A stretch of DNA of 64,000 nucleotides, taken from contig OX387188.1 of assembly GCA_947561395.2 (NCBI GenBank), positions 12,116,061 to 12,180,060 of the forward strand, read 5' to 3'. Position numbers and translations under genes: made by a program. This stretch comes from Buxus sempervirens. Lineage: Eukaryota; Streptophyta; Magnoliopsida; Buxales; Buxaceae. The notes beneath the pieces were generated by a model. The model was given only the letters and a program-made list of their open reading frames with translations, had not been told where the DNA came from and ran no database searches. Shown piece after piece: positions 11,350 through 23,498 of this stretch (position 1 is its first letter; each line of letters starts with the position of its first letter).

Positions 11350-13858
11350 ATTGTGCTCTTCCATTATTATTTTTGCATGTTCAATTGATTGTTTAATGCC
11401 AAGGTTTGCAGTTTCTTCCGTTATAACCTTATTGCCTATCTCGTGCTTCGGCCCATTCGGGTGTGCGTCGAGATCAACATTAGGATTACAGGGTTTATCA
11501 TGGTTATGTTTGTTTTTACTTTCATTTTCAGACACATGCAAATAGAAGAACTGATTCAGATATTTATTAAAAAGAGCAGAGTTCTCTACAACAAAAGCAT
11601 CAAAAGATGTGGTGGGAACTCCCTGTGGAAGGTTAGCCTTTCTAATTGCAAAAGGGGTGGAACTCCAGTTCTTGAGTGGCTTAGCATCTTCCTCTTCAGC
11701 TGCATTCATCTTCAGTTTAGCATCACCCACTTCGACCATAAAAATGTACTCCTTTGGATCACTTTCATCACTTGACAGATAGATTACTTCATTAGCTACA
11801 CGGGGAGGCTCATCCTCGCTTTCTTTTGAGTCAGATATGTCAATGAAGAAGGGAGTGGATGGTGGCACTCCTTTGATTGAGATATCATGAACACCGAGCC
11901 ACATGGGCATCCCATGTGAGGGAGAGGTGAGGGCGACGTGCTGTGGCTGATCAAACTCTTGTGATGGTGTGTCAGTGAGGGCCGGTGGAGGTACGGCAAT
12001 AGGGATCCGTGGGGGCGAGTTTGTTGAAGACATACAATCAGGAGGCCATTCAGCAGACCTTTGGGGATGGAATTCTGGAACTTCGACAGGTGGTTCTAAG
12101 ACATGTGGCATGCCTTGAAACATCTGTGCCAATCCTCCAAAGTCGCCCATTCCTTCCCTACGAGGAGGCGATGGAGATTCATTGAGCCATCCACATTCCA
12201 TCGAGCGCCATGGCCCCTAGACTTTCTCATTGCTTTGGGATTCATTACTGATCACAAAAACGTAGACATCCGGATTGTCTTCAGTTTTGGATTCTTTGGC
12301 AGGAGCACATAGTGGGATTTCCTCAGTGGTGATCACGAAATCAGTGAGCAGCGGTACAATAGTAGGTGGCAGCGGTTCAGCAACTTGTTCATTTATTTCG
12401 AATATTTCCAGTAAGCCTTCAGGTGACCAGTCAGGGAATGGTATTTCAGTTTCCAAGACCATCTCCATCGAGTCCAGAACGGATGGTTCTTCCCAAAACA
12501 TTGGTGCTATCCCTTCCAGGTTGTCCTCATCTCTCTCCTGTGAAAGTGGGAACTCATCGCCCCATCCTTGGGCAACTACATTCTCTAGCGAGTTGGCTGC
12601 CCTCAATGCCTCATTTGTGAAGATCTTGTACAAGTCCCCATGCATGCAGATAGGCCACTCTGGTTCCCTTCCTTCCATCCTAGCCCTTTTCAGTTCAGAT
12701 TGCCTCCCAAAAAGTCTTGCATAATCCTCTGGCATTGGGTCATAGCCCATTCCAAATCCGATTATCTTCTCTGATACTTGCATGGCCGTTTTCACTCCTT
12801 GCTTGTAACGGCCTAATCCTTCTCCTGCCCGCAATCCCCAGTCGGCGCATTTAGCAGCGCCAAACACTGCATTTCTCTTTCTCTTCCTGGATTGTTGCCT
12901 CCTTTTATGTTCAAGGACATTGACTACATTGATCATTTCCACAACTTGGAAGTTCAGTGAAGTGGGTAGCTCATAGTCAATGTAGGGCACCCCTATCATT
13001 TCAAATTCCCTGTGATCCTCAGCATGCATTGTTATTAGCTCATTTCCAAAAATGAATCTTACCATCCTGTGTAGAGAAGAAGGTACTGCTCCAGCATGAT
13101 GTAACCAGGGTCGCCCAATTAGCAGGTTGAAAGAAGCATTGATGTCCATTACTTCAAATACAAGGGTGAAGGGCTTTTCAGCTATAATTATGGTCAAAAT
13201 GACCTCCCCAAGGGATTCCCTCTTCGAGTTGTCAAATCCTCTGACATTGTGGACACTCGGCTTAATAAGGGAGGAATCGAGCTGTAGATTGTGAAAAGTC
13301 CTTATCGGACAGATGTTCAAGGCGGAAGCATTATCTATCATAGCTCTTTTCACTATCATATCACAACACTTGACAGTGATGTATAGAGGTTCAATATGAT
13401 AGCATCCTTCTGGCAGCAGGTCTTCGGCTGAAAAAAAGATGGCTTTTGGTGCCCTGATTTGGGAAATGATAGCTTCCAACTGTTCCGGCTGAGTGTCTTC
13501 AGGTACATGTGCATCCGCGAGGACCTTCATCAAAGCATCTCTGTGTTTGATCGAGTCCACAAGGAGACGCATGATGGAGATTTACGCCGGGTCGTACTCA
13601 GGTACGTGGATACTGTTGTGTAGGTCAGTGATATCTTCCTCAGATGCTCCGCCCTTGCCTTTCTGGGTTTGTGGCTTCTCAACTGCCACTTCCTTCCCCT
13701 TTTCTCTCTTTTTTCTTTCTTCTTCTGTCTCTCCCTCGGGTACGGGTAATGGGTCAGTGTTGACATATTGACCAGATCGGGTGATCCGATCAATCTCAGC
13801 TTCAGTGTATATGGGAGTGGTTTGGTAATAGGAGGGGTCAATGGTATAGAGGATGGGG
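11350..13858 (-). pseudogene. Element B gag-pro linker and aspartic protease
   Basis: The frame enters at 13858 with DPSYYQTTPIYTEAEIDRITRSG, runs through an EK-rich linker, hits TAA near 13569, and continues with the protease: KHRDALMKVL, CYHIEPLYITVKC, the active site AMIDNASALNICP (DNA at the catalytic triplet) and LLIGRPWLHHAGAVPSSLH. A glycine-rich GLRAGEGLGRYKQG follows, a G-patch-like motif seen at this place in related elements. A single in-frame TAG at 12217 separates a further acidic tail that runs into LTR E at 11349. Reverse transcriptase is absent. Two in-frame stops and no frameshift over 2.5 kb suggest modest age. Confidence 0.85.
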
Positions 13859-16136
13859 TGTAATGCCCCGAACCCAGGTCAGTGCAAACCGGCACCCGAC
13901 CCAAACCCAGTTCGCTACTGTAACAACTATGAATTCAGTTCAACAACCAAATCCGAGGTGTTACTGGCCCATATCAAATACATCATCATTAATATACCAA
14001 ACAAAAGAATTAAAATCCATTCACTTTATTATACTATTAGAGTTGCGGAAACAAGTATGTGCAGAAGTGCAGTCTAAAATCCTCAAATAAACATTTAAGT
14101 TGATCATCAATCATTAATATCAACGTCTGGTAAAATAAAATGGTTACTATCTCTCTTATCTTTCTAGTACATCAAATCCAAATGAAAAATAGTTTATCAA
14201 ATATGACTAAGTCTAAATCAATCATCCACCTCAAACAAGATCCGGATAAAAGTAATCCTCCGGTGTATACTCAGCTACCTCTCCCTGGAAATCACTAAGA
14301 TCCCCCTCTCGTGTATCAGCTGAAAAATGAAATGAAAGTAGGGTGAGATACGAATATCCCAGTAGGTAACACATGCATGATTAAACAGTTCATATAGGTA
14401 AAATACCAGTTCATGCAAGATTAAGCAATATCGACTAAGCAGGCTCGTATAATCATTCGTATTATGATAAACAGTTCTAATGATGAATTTCAACAAGTTT
14501 TATTATAAGAATCCAATATCAAAATCAATGACATAATTCATACATTGTTAGGATGCACTCAACAGTCACATCCAGCCAATCTCTATCACATGCCTCCAAC
14601 ATGTATACAATAATAATAACAAGTGTTGTGATTTCAGTGTCATTGTAGGACTCACAAAGATAGATAAACCTTTTGAGATGATTCTCAACCAATTGCTATA
14701 CCACCGTGCGGCTTAGGAGCAATGCTACTAATGATACTCAAGTCCCATGCAGCGCAGCTTAGACAAGAGCCGTAGTCACCGACTTATTGCACACGTACCC
14801 ATCACAGTTGGCATGTACCACCAGCATGCAGCACCAGAATCAATACATGGAGATGGTCACTTATCCACATGTACAGGGAATCACCAGCGGCTCATCGGGG
14901 TGTCCCTCCAGACATAGGACCTTCCCAGACAAACTGAATTGCAAAGGAAGCGCGTCGCATATAGGAGTAACTCAACCCAAATGACATATCCCTCAGCTAT
15001 CTAGCAACAACTATGGATCCATAACTAGCTATGCCCACTAGACTCCAAAATTCCCTAAAATATAATATTTCTATAAGGGTTGGTGCATAGCGGCATATAA
15101 AGGTTAAATCTGTCAATTACTTCAATATTCGGTCATCTGAGTTCTGAATTCTCTTTATAAAGTTTTCTGGTTTATAGTGTCATTTAGAAGATGTTCTAGT
15201 AATTAAATACTAGTTAGGTTTTCCAAAAATTAGATTTCTCAATTACTTTCAAAGTTTGGCAACTAATGTCCTAAATATATTCCTAATTTATTTTTCTGTA
15301 AAACATGGTATTAGATAATTTATTTTGGTCTTAAAACATCTTAATTAATCATTAAAATTGTCTAAAAATAGTTTGGAAATGAATCAGGGTGTGAAATTAC
15401 GAAAATCTGCAAAATCTGAACAGAGCGCCTAGGATCGCTCAGGATCGCCCCGGCGGTCTGTGGTCGGCAGTAGTTCAAAATCGAACGCCGACGGTACGTC
15501 TTCCGGCGGTCTACAGTTTATAATTAGCGCCGATTATCGCCGAGCACAGTCGAGGTCGGCGGTCGTTCGGAAACGAACAGAATCAGTTCCAAAATGTGAT
15601 TTTTCTCGTCTAAACTCATTCTAACATATTTATAACATGATTATCTAACTAAATACATCATTACATATCATAAAAAAACATGTTTTTGCGATTAAATGAA
15701 TGTAAATCCAAACACGAAGGTAAAACAGTGTCACCTAAACAATGATTCACACAGGTGCGAGGTACTCCCTAGGTGATGAAAAACACAAAACCAGCACCCT
15801 TCCTTCTTCCTCTTCTTCTTCTCCTTGAGTCGCTCGGTTTGTCGCTTGCGGCTGAAGTTGACGAGCGAAATACAAACAAATACGTTTTTAGGTTATTAAA
15901 CTAATATATATACCTCTTGATCCCATGTATCTTACGTACAACTTCCCTATACACACTACTCAATCAGAACACATACCTCGATATCTCATGATCGGACGGT
16001 CAGATCTGCGTCTAATTCTGGATCTCCACTAATTAGATCATCTCCTACAATAATAAAATATTTCCATCAATTATAACTCTCAATAATATTATTTATTAAT
16101 TTAATTTATTATTTAAGGAAAATTCGGGGTTTTACA
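13859..16136. mobile_element. Solo LTR (2278 bp) of an unrelated retroelement family
   Basis: Begins TGTAATGCCCCGAA and ends TTCGGGGTTTTACA, so it has TG...CA ends inside a 14-bp imperfect inverted repeat. Flanks are TGGGG (13854-13858) and AGGGG (16137-16141), a target duplication with one mismatch. The element B frame continues across it when one flank copy is counted once. There is no internal coding region. A CG-rich cluster of short dyads lies at 15425-15578. Ends of this type are common on Ty3/gypsy (chromovirus-like) LTRs; the exact family and sense direction are not settled. Confidence 0.75.
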
Positions 16137-18011
16137 AGGGGACTGTGTGGTATATTGGGGGTTCAAGGTTAAGTGTTGAAAGGTTCAAGGTAGGTAGTTC
16201 AAGTGGGATAATTGTGGGTTCTGGTATGGGAAGGTCTCCTATGTTGAAGGGATTGTTAGCGGGGTCTCTTATGGTGATGTACAATGGTGGGACAGGAGGG
16301 GCAGATAGGTTTAGGTTGGGTATGGGTGAGGGAAGGAGGTGTTCGATGTTAATTTCAGGGTGAAGGTGTACCCGAGGGAGATGCAGGGGATTTCTTGCAT
16401 TGCCTTCTTTCTCCACAATATTCACTTCTTGCCTGTCAACCTCGTATCGAAAGTGTACTCCTGCTATTTGTCCTGGCTGCCCAATCAGAATAGAAGGGTC
16501 AAATTGCATGCTACTGATACTGATGTGATTCGCTGTCTTGCTTGTGGAGGCCTTGGAGTGGTTCGGGAGAGGATTAGTGGTTACACCAGCTATTTGGGCT
16601 GGCGCTGGTTGTGCTGGCGGATCAACCGTAATGAGGTCTTGGATGTCGTGCCTTAGATCCCAACAGCGGTTGGTACTGTGCCCCGGTGCCCCAGAGTGGT
16701 ATTCACACCACTCTGCAGTTGTAATCCTTTGCCATGGTCATCCTGGGATTTGGGGATTTTAGTTGTACTTCCCTTCAAGAGTGTTGGTAACAGTTCTGCT
16801 GGAGAATATGGAAGTAGGGTAAACACCCTCCTTAGCCTTGCTTCCATCTCTTCTCTAGTTCTCCTTGGGGGGAGGGGGGGTCCCTGGTATGGTGCCACCA
16901 TCTGTCCCAAGTTCTGTGGTACTGTTGCTACAGGTCCCTTAGACACGTGGTATGGGTGTGTTGGCTGCACATAACTGACCACTTGACCTTCATTTCTCTT
17001 CGGTTCCTGCCCCTGATTCCTGTAACCTTGACTTCCCATTGGCTTTCTCTGGGTTACACTCTGTCCACTACCGTTTATCTTTCCTGCTCTCATGGCATCT
17101 TCGATTCTATCTACTGTCAGGATCAAATCATTGAAATTTGAAGAACTCTGCCCCAGTAGCAAAGTAAAAAAATGGCTGTCCCAGTGAAGCAATAAACAAG
17201 GATGTCATGTCCTGCTCTAGTAAAGGAGGTTGGACCAACGCTGCTAATTCTTTCCACCTCTTGGCATAGTCTCTCACAGTCTCTTGGTTCTTCTTCGACA
17301 ACCTTTGCAATTCGGCCCTTGTTTGTACCATATGGCTGTTTAGGCGGTATTGTTGGAGGAATACTGCTGCAAGGTTGTTCCAAGTCTTAACCTTTGCCTT
17401 ATCAATACTCAGGAACCACGAGTAAGCTGCCCCAGTTAGTGACTTCTGAAAGAACTGCACCATAATCTTTTTGTCTTTCGCGTATTGGCACATGTCGCCA
17501 AAATACGACCTTAAGTGATTTAGAGGGTAGCCTGTACCATCAAAGTGGTGAAGTTCCGGACACCTAAATTTAGGTGGCAGTTGTATGTCCGAGAAGAAGC
17601 AAAGGTTCTCCAATATTGCCTCGTTCTTTACCGTACTCAGCTGTAGCTGCTTTAGCAAATCTTCTTCCATGGCTGCCAGGCGAACCTCAAACTGTGCTTC
17701 CTGTGCCCTATACCAGTCCTCTTCATCTTGCCTCAGCTGGGCAGGCATCAATGCCATAAGTGCAAACTGCTCTGGTTGCTGAACAGGGTAGCCAGGGATG
17801 ACTACAGGTGGTACGAGTGGTGCAGCTGGCTGTAGTGGAGGAGGTGGTGCTACTGGTGTTGGGTGTACGTGGAATGGTGGTAATGGTGCAACTGACACTT
17901 CTGCTTGTGGCGGTGGCTGTGGAGCGACATGAATGGACAGTGGAACTTGTTTCAAGTCACTGATCTCTGCAAGAAGGGACTGAATCAATGTTCCCATGGT
18001 TTCAACCTTGT
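16137..18011 (-). pseudogene. Element B gag, main part
   Basis: From 18011 leftwards: a proline-rich N-terminal region, then the gag core CPELHHFDGTGYPLNHLRS, FFQKSLTGAAYSWFLS and VRDYAKRWKELAA, the capsid-type domain. A frameshift occurs at an A-run near 17163-17171, after which DRIEDAMRAGKI, a basic Gln-rich stretch and RRVFTLLPYSPAELLPTLLK follow. Another shift near 16715 separates the knuckle-like CEYHSGAPGHSTNRC (CX2HX5HX4C). The C-terminal part is rich in LNLSAPPVPPLY-like sequence and ends at the solo LTR. The first codons lie on the far side of element A (43031-42981). Confidence 0.85.
18007..18011. repeat. Target duplication CTTGT, left copy (element A)
   Basis: CTTGT immediately left of the A 3' LTR matches CTTGT at 42981-42985 immediately right of the 5' LTR. 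This pairs the two outer LTRs and excludes the inner one at 21225 as a partner. Confidence 0.93.
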
Positions 18012-20310
18012 TGTGAGACATGGGAAAAAATCACCGGAATGATCATCCCTCCGTCAACACACGGGGCTCGAAATAAAAGTTGGGAGAGTCGCCACCATTC
18101 ATGATTTTGGGGTGAGAATGGACACCAAAATATTTAAAAATCATCAAAAAGTGCAAAAATGCCAATTCTAGGGTAAAAGTAACCCTACTTAAAAATTAAA
18201 TCCAGAGATGGGTAAGGGGATTAGATTATGAACGGGGGAACGTGTTAGGCACCCCCATTCATCCACACGAAGTGGTAGCCAAGTGTATGTTCATGCATAA
18301 AGAAAGTAAGAAAGCTTGCTAAACATCATGAAAAACCTTGAAAAATGTCAGATGTATGATATTTTCACATGAAGATCCAAATGGATTCTAGATCCTCTCT
18401 TATGTCAATATCATTTCTGGAATACCACAAAAGGATGGAAATCAAAGCACAAATTGCTCAAAACCACGTTAAATCAAATTCGATAAAAAGTATGCCATTT
18501 GCCTTGAAATCATTCAAATCCAATCCTAAATTGAACCAAACCAAATCCATTTGAAAGATTAGGGTAAATAAGAGTCTCATGCAAAATTTCACTTCATTCC
18601 GATGAAAATTCTAGGAGTTATGCTCCTTTGAAGTTGCTGCTGGGGATTTTTAAAAAATGATAAGTGAGCAACTTTGGAAAATTGTCTAGAAAAATCCACT
18701 ACATAGAAATCCGTGAAATTTGGTGTCAATGAAGTCTGTATGGCCATCTTTCGAAAGAAACTAGCCTCATACAAAGACTCATTCGGACGTGCCTTGGGTG
18801 GTCTCCCGAACAGGCCCTGAAGATCACAGATTCACCCAGAAAAGTACAAATGAACAGTTCTGAGTAAATCGGCTACCAATAATTCAAATGGAATCCAAAA
18901 ATTATGAAACCAACTGGATTTGAAAATAGACTCACAAAGGAGTACTCAGAAACAAAAATCGCTCGAATCAAACTTACAACGAACACATGGCGGTCCGTCG
19001 AAGTGACAAGTTCTGCATTTGAACCTGAACTGTCCACCCAACTTCGACAGAGAAGTGTCAAAAATCCGTTCAATGGAAATTCATGAAATTTGGTGGACAT
19101 AAACTAGACAGCCTCACCTTTCTCATGGTTCTGAAATCGCTCCAAAATTCATCCGGACGATGAAGTTATGAGCGTCCGAAGTAAGGGTACAGGTGCTGTC
19201 CAATTAGGCCACTTTTGAAGAAAACCAAATCCGAAAATTGATAAAATGTGTGTGATCCGTGTGAGATGAATCCAAAACCTTTGAAAAACATTTAAAAACA
19301 CTCCAGAATTTGATTGAGGTCATTTATTAGAGATTTATCACAATGAATGTAATAAATCTCCAAATGTGAGCCTATTCACCAAAAAAACGTAATATGTGTG
19401 CAAGAGTGAAAAACCAAGTAAGATTAATACAGCCACATATCATGCATATAGATTCAACAAAATAGGTTCTAGCATAGCCTAGGGTTCCGTTCCATTATCG
19501 TCTCCCTCTGTTCTCTCTCCCCGTTAAACACGGATCTTCGAAATAATCAAGGGTACTTTGATTATAGAACGGTTTTCAATCATTCAAAAGCCTTATGCTA
19601 CATGGGTTCTAGCACTAAGGTCAATCCCCAGTCTCGTTTCTCCTAGATCCGCCTTCACGTTTTACGGCTAGGGGAGTCTTGAGATACTTTGAGCCGGGGA
19701 AGGATTTCCACACATACAAACAAGGCTTTACACTACAGAAAGGTAGAAGAAGAGATCTAGATCTAGGAATGTAAAGACAGAAAATAAAAAGAAAAGTTGA
19801 GGCTTACCTGAGTTCTGGAGGCGATTCCACAGCGATTTCCTTCTTCTCTTGGAGTTCTTCTTTGCGAGAATTCAAAACAAGAGTTGGTTCTTTTTTGCTT
19901 GAGGAGGAGGCTCCTATTTATAGGCAAAGACTAAGGTCATTAGTAGACACAACTTAATGTCTAGAACTCCCCAAACCTAAACCCTAAGATTATTTCCGCG
20001 ATTTCCCCTCATTTAATGAGGGACATGATGGTAAAAGGGAAAAGCTCTCGGAAAACCCTAATTTTGAGCAAACTTAAGGTATCCGGTATGTCAGACCGGA
20101 TAAAAAAGGGCCTTAAGGTATCCGGTACATGGTACCGGATACACTAAGGCTCACATGTATCCGGTATGAGTATCCGGATACGGGAAAGGGTACTTGTATC
20201 CGGCCTGAGTATCCGGATACAGGTAAAAGTTTAGTTTCTCCAATTTCTGTGCTGGCTTTCCAGGAGATAATGATTTTTTATGATTGTTTGTGCAATTTGG
20301 GGTGTCTACA
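18012..20310 (-). mobile_element. Element A 3' LTR (2299 bp)
   Basis: Plus strand TGTGAGACAT ... GGTGTCTACA. Almost identical to the 5' LTR at 40685-42980 except for a short patch at 19787-19845. It contains the four-unit dyad array (20080-20219), TATA box (19913-19923) and splice donor near 19807. Confidence 0.95.
20080..20219. repeat. 39-bp-period dyad array in A 3' LTR (4 units)
   Basis: TATCCGG-N9-CCGGATA dyads (unit 3 and 4 right arms TATCCGGATA) start at 20080, 20119, 20158 and 20197, exactly 39 bp apart. Each unit carries two CCGG sites. Confidence 0.95.
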
Positions 20311-20312
20311 AC

Positions 20313-20324
20313 TGCCCCTCTTTG
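20313..20324 (-). other. Polypurine tract of element A
   Basis: Minus strand CAAAGAGGGGCA lies three bases from the sense start of the 3' LTR (TGTAGACACC). This is the expected primer site for plus-strand DNA synthesis. The run is interrupted by one C. Confidence 0.7.
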
Positions 20325-20716
20325 CGGGAGCTGCGAAGCAGTGAGCTGCAAAGAGTAGACAAGCCCAAATTGCATTCCCTTGAGCATGATTTGCTCGGTT
20401 CAATTCAATTTCTGTAGAAAAACAATTTTTTAGTGGAGATTTGCCAAAAAGCCCTCACTTTAAGGGGGCATCTCTCCAAGAGTTCTTAAATTACACTGAG
20501 CTCTCGTGGCTATGAAGTGGATTTTAAGCCCAAAAATAGGATTTTTTGAAAAACTGATTTTTTATCAAACCAAGTTGAAAATTGAGTGGATATCATCCTT
20601 TTGACCAGGCACATTTCCCAAAGTTGTCCTAAATTCCACAGAGCTCTCGTGGCTGTGAGGTGGATTTCAAGACAAAAATAGGATTTTGAGAAAATAGTAA
20701 GAATTATAGCACAAGT

Positions 20717-20875
20717 TTGCTTTTTTCTTTTCTTCTTCTTTTTTTTCTTTTTTTTTTCTTTTTTTTCTATTTTTTTTTCTTTTTCTTCTTTTTTACCATT
20801 TTTTCCTGTTCTTTTCTCTATTTTTTCTGTTTTTTTCCTGTTTTTTCCCTTTTTTTTCTCTTTTTTTTTTTTTGG
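20717..20875. repeat. T-rich low-complexity tract
   Basis: About 160 bases almost entirely T with scattered C, A and G, immediately left of the two-unit dyad array. An open frame here is an artefact of composition. Confidence 0.85.
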
Positions 20876-20953
20876 TATCCGGTATGTATATCCGGATAAT
20901 CAAGGGCCGGCGGGTATCCGGTCTAAGTATCCGGATACCCCAGTTTTTATAAG
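20876..20953 (+). promoter_or_regulatory. Probable promoter of the antisense mobile-domain gene: 2 dyads + TATA
   Basis: Two 23-bp dyads (20876-20898 and 20915-20937, 39 bp apart) are followed after a few bases by a TATA-like TTTTTATAAG (20943-20952) and a CT-rich stretch suitable for a start site. It points rightwards towards the gene at 24708. Its leader would run through the site where solo LTR H later inserted (21225), then to a donor CAG|GTTAGT near 23536. Inferred from layout; no transcript data. Confidence 0.6.
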
Positions 20954-21224
20954 TCGCGCGCGACCGCGACCTTTCCCCTTCTATTCTTTCTTCTCCGATT
21001 ATTCAGACCGGCTACAGACCTCTCTTCTTTGGCGACCGACGATCTTCCTTCTTCTCCGGTGATCTCTGACGAGTTATTTAGCTCCGGCGACCTCCTGAGA
21101 TTCCGGCGACATTCCTATAATTGCACAGATTGTCCATTTACAGCTACGGTCGAGCCCTAGCCCATTTTTGAGGATTTTCTAGCTGCTGGGAGCGTCAACT
21201 TTTGGGCGATTGTGCTAGCGACCT

Positions 21225-23498
21225 TGTGAGACATGGAAAAAATCACCGGAGTGATCATCCCTTCGTCAACACACGGGCTCAACGCAAAAACGGGAGAGTC
21301 GCCACCATTCATGGTTTTGGGGTGAGAATGGACACCAAAGACTTCAAAAATATGCAAAAATAACCAAAAGAAACATTCTAGGATAAAAATAACCCTACTT
21401 GAAAATCAAATCCAGAGATGGGTAAGGGGATTAGATTATGAACGGGGGAAGGTGTTAGGCACCCCCATTCATCCACACGAAGTGGTTGCCAAGTGTATGT
21501 TCATGCAAAAATAAAGTAAGAAAGCTTGCTAAAAATCATGAGAAACCTTGAAAAATGTCAAATGTATGATATCTTCACATGAGAATCCAAATGAATTTTG
21601 GGTTCTCCTCTTATGTCAATATCATTTCTGGAACATTAAAGAGGTGGAAATCAAAGCACAAGTTGCTCAAAACCAAGTTAAATCAAATCCGAAAAAATCG
21701 GTAAAAAGTATGTCATTTGCCTTGAAATCATTCAAATCCCATTTTAAATTGAACCAAACCAAATCCATTTGAAAGATTAGGGTAAATAAGAGTTTCATGC
21801 AAAATTTCAATCCATTCCGATAAAAATCCTGGGAGTTATGCTCCTTTGAAGTTGCTGCTGGGGCTTTTTAAAAGTGATAAGTGGGCAACTTTGGAATATT
21901 GTCTAGAAAAATCCATTACATAAAAATCGACGAAAATTGGTGTGATTGAAGCTTGTATGATCATCTTTCAAAAGAAACTAGCCTCATACAAAAATCCCTT
22001 CGGATGTGCCTTGGGTGGTCTCCCGAACAGGCCCCGAAGATCACAGATTTACCCAGAAAAGTACAAATGAACAGTTCTGAGTAAATCGGCTACCAATAAT
22101 TCAAATGGGATTCAAAAATTATGAAACCAACTGGATTTGAAAATAGACTCATAAAGGAGTACTCAGAAATAAAAATCACTCGAATCGGACTTAAAACGAA
22201 CACATGGCGGTCCGTCGAAGTGACAAGTTCTGTACTTGGACCTGAACTGTCCACTCAACTTCGACAGAGAGGTGTCAAAAATCCGCTTGATGAAAATTCA
22301 TGAAATTTGGTGGACATAAACTAGACAGCCTCACCTTTCCCATGGTTCTGGAATCACCCCAAAATTCATCCGGATGATGAAGTTATGGGCGTCCGAAGTA
22401 AGGGTACAGGTACTGTCAAGCTAAGCCATTTTTGAGTAAAACCAAGTCCGAAAATTGATAAAAAAAAATGAAATTCGTGCAAGATGAACACAAATACTTT
22501 AAAATCATCCGAAAGGCATTTCAGAATTGATTGAGGCCATTTATTTGAGATTTATCACAATAAATGCAATAAACCCCAAATATGAGCCTATCCCGCCAAA
22601 ATAGTGATATGTATGTGAAAGAGTGTAAAACCAAGCAAGATTAATACAACATGCATATATTCAACAAAATAGGTTCTAGCATAGCCTAGGGTTCCGTTCC
22701 ATTATCGTTTCCCTCTGTTCTCTTTAAGATAATCAAGGGTACTTTGAATATGGAACGGTTTACAATCAATCAAAAAGGCCTTATGCTACATAAGTTCTAG
22801 CACTAGGGTCAATCCCCAGTCTCGTTTCTCCTAGATCCGCCTTCACGTTTTACGGCTAGGGGAGTCTTGAGATACTTTGAGCCGGGGAAGGATTTCCACA
22901 CATACAAACAAGGCTTTACACTACAGAAAGGTAGAAGAAGAGATCTAGATCTAGGAATGTAAAGACAGAAAATAAAAAGAAAAGTTGAGGCTTACCTGAG
23001 TTCTGGAGGCGATTCCACAGCGGTTTCCTTCTTCTCTTGGAGTTCTTCTTTGCGAGAATTCAAAACAAGAGTTGAGTGCCATTTGCTCAAGGAGGAGGCT
23101 CCTATTTATAGGCAAAGGCTAAGGTCATTGGTAGACACAACTTAATGTCTAGAACCCCCCCAACCTTAACCCTAAGGTTATTTCCGCGATTTCCCCTCAT
23201 TTAATGAGGGACATGATGGTAAAAGTGAAAAGCTCTCGGAAAACCCTAATTTTGAGCAAACTTAAGGTATCCGGTATGTCAGACCGGATAAAAAAGGGCC
23301 TTAAGGTATCCGGTACATGGTACCGGATACACTAAGGCTCACACGTATCCGGTATGAGTATCCGGATACGGGAAAGGGTACTTGTATCCGGATTGAGTAT
23401 CCGGATACAAATAAAAGTTTATTTTCTTCAAATTCTGTGCTGGCTTTCCAGGAGATAATGATTTTTGATGATTGTTTGTGCAATTTGGGGTGTCTACA
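21225..23498 (-). mobile_element. Solo LTR H (2274 bp) inside element A
   Basis: Same family as the A and C LTRs (TGTGAGACAT ... GGTGTCTACA). Flanks GACCT (21220-21224) and AACCT (23499-23503) form a target duplication with one mismatch. No PBS or polypurine tract adjoins it, so it is a solo LTR left by recombination. It retains dyads at 23268, 23307, 23346 and 23385, TATA at 23101-23111 and the splice donor; a short segment near 22722 is deleted relative to A. It lies in the presumed 5' leader of the antisense mobile-domain gene. Confidence 0.88.
23268..23407. repeat. 39-bp-period dyad array in solo LTR H (4 units)
   Basis: Dyads start at 23268, 23307, 23346 and 23385, exactly 39 bp apart, with the same TATCCGG/CCGGATA arms as in A. 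Confidence 0.94.

Noticed and set aside
18369-18554. Short open frames inside the LTRs (also at 5611, 21548, 22121, 41042)
   Set aside because: Same non-coding LTR segment in several copies, lengths vary with point changes, no start context.
20717-20899. Phenylalanine-rich open frame (plus)
   Set aside because: Pure product of a T-rich low-complexity tract.
21225-23498. Inner LTR as the 3' LTR of element A
   Set aside because: It has its own near-perfect flanking duplication, no polypurine tract beside it, and the outer pair at 18012 and 40685 shares CTTGT and is more similar.
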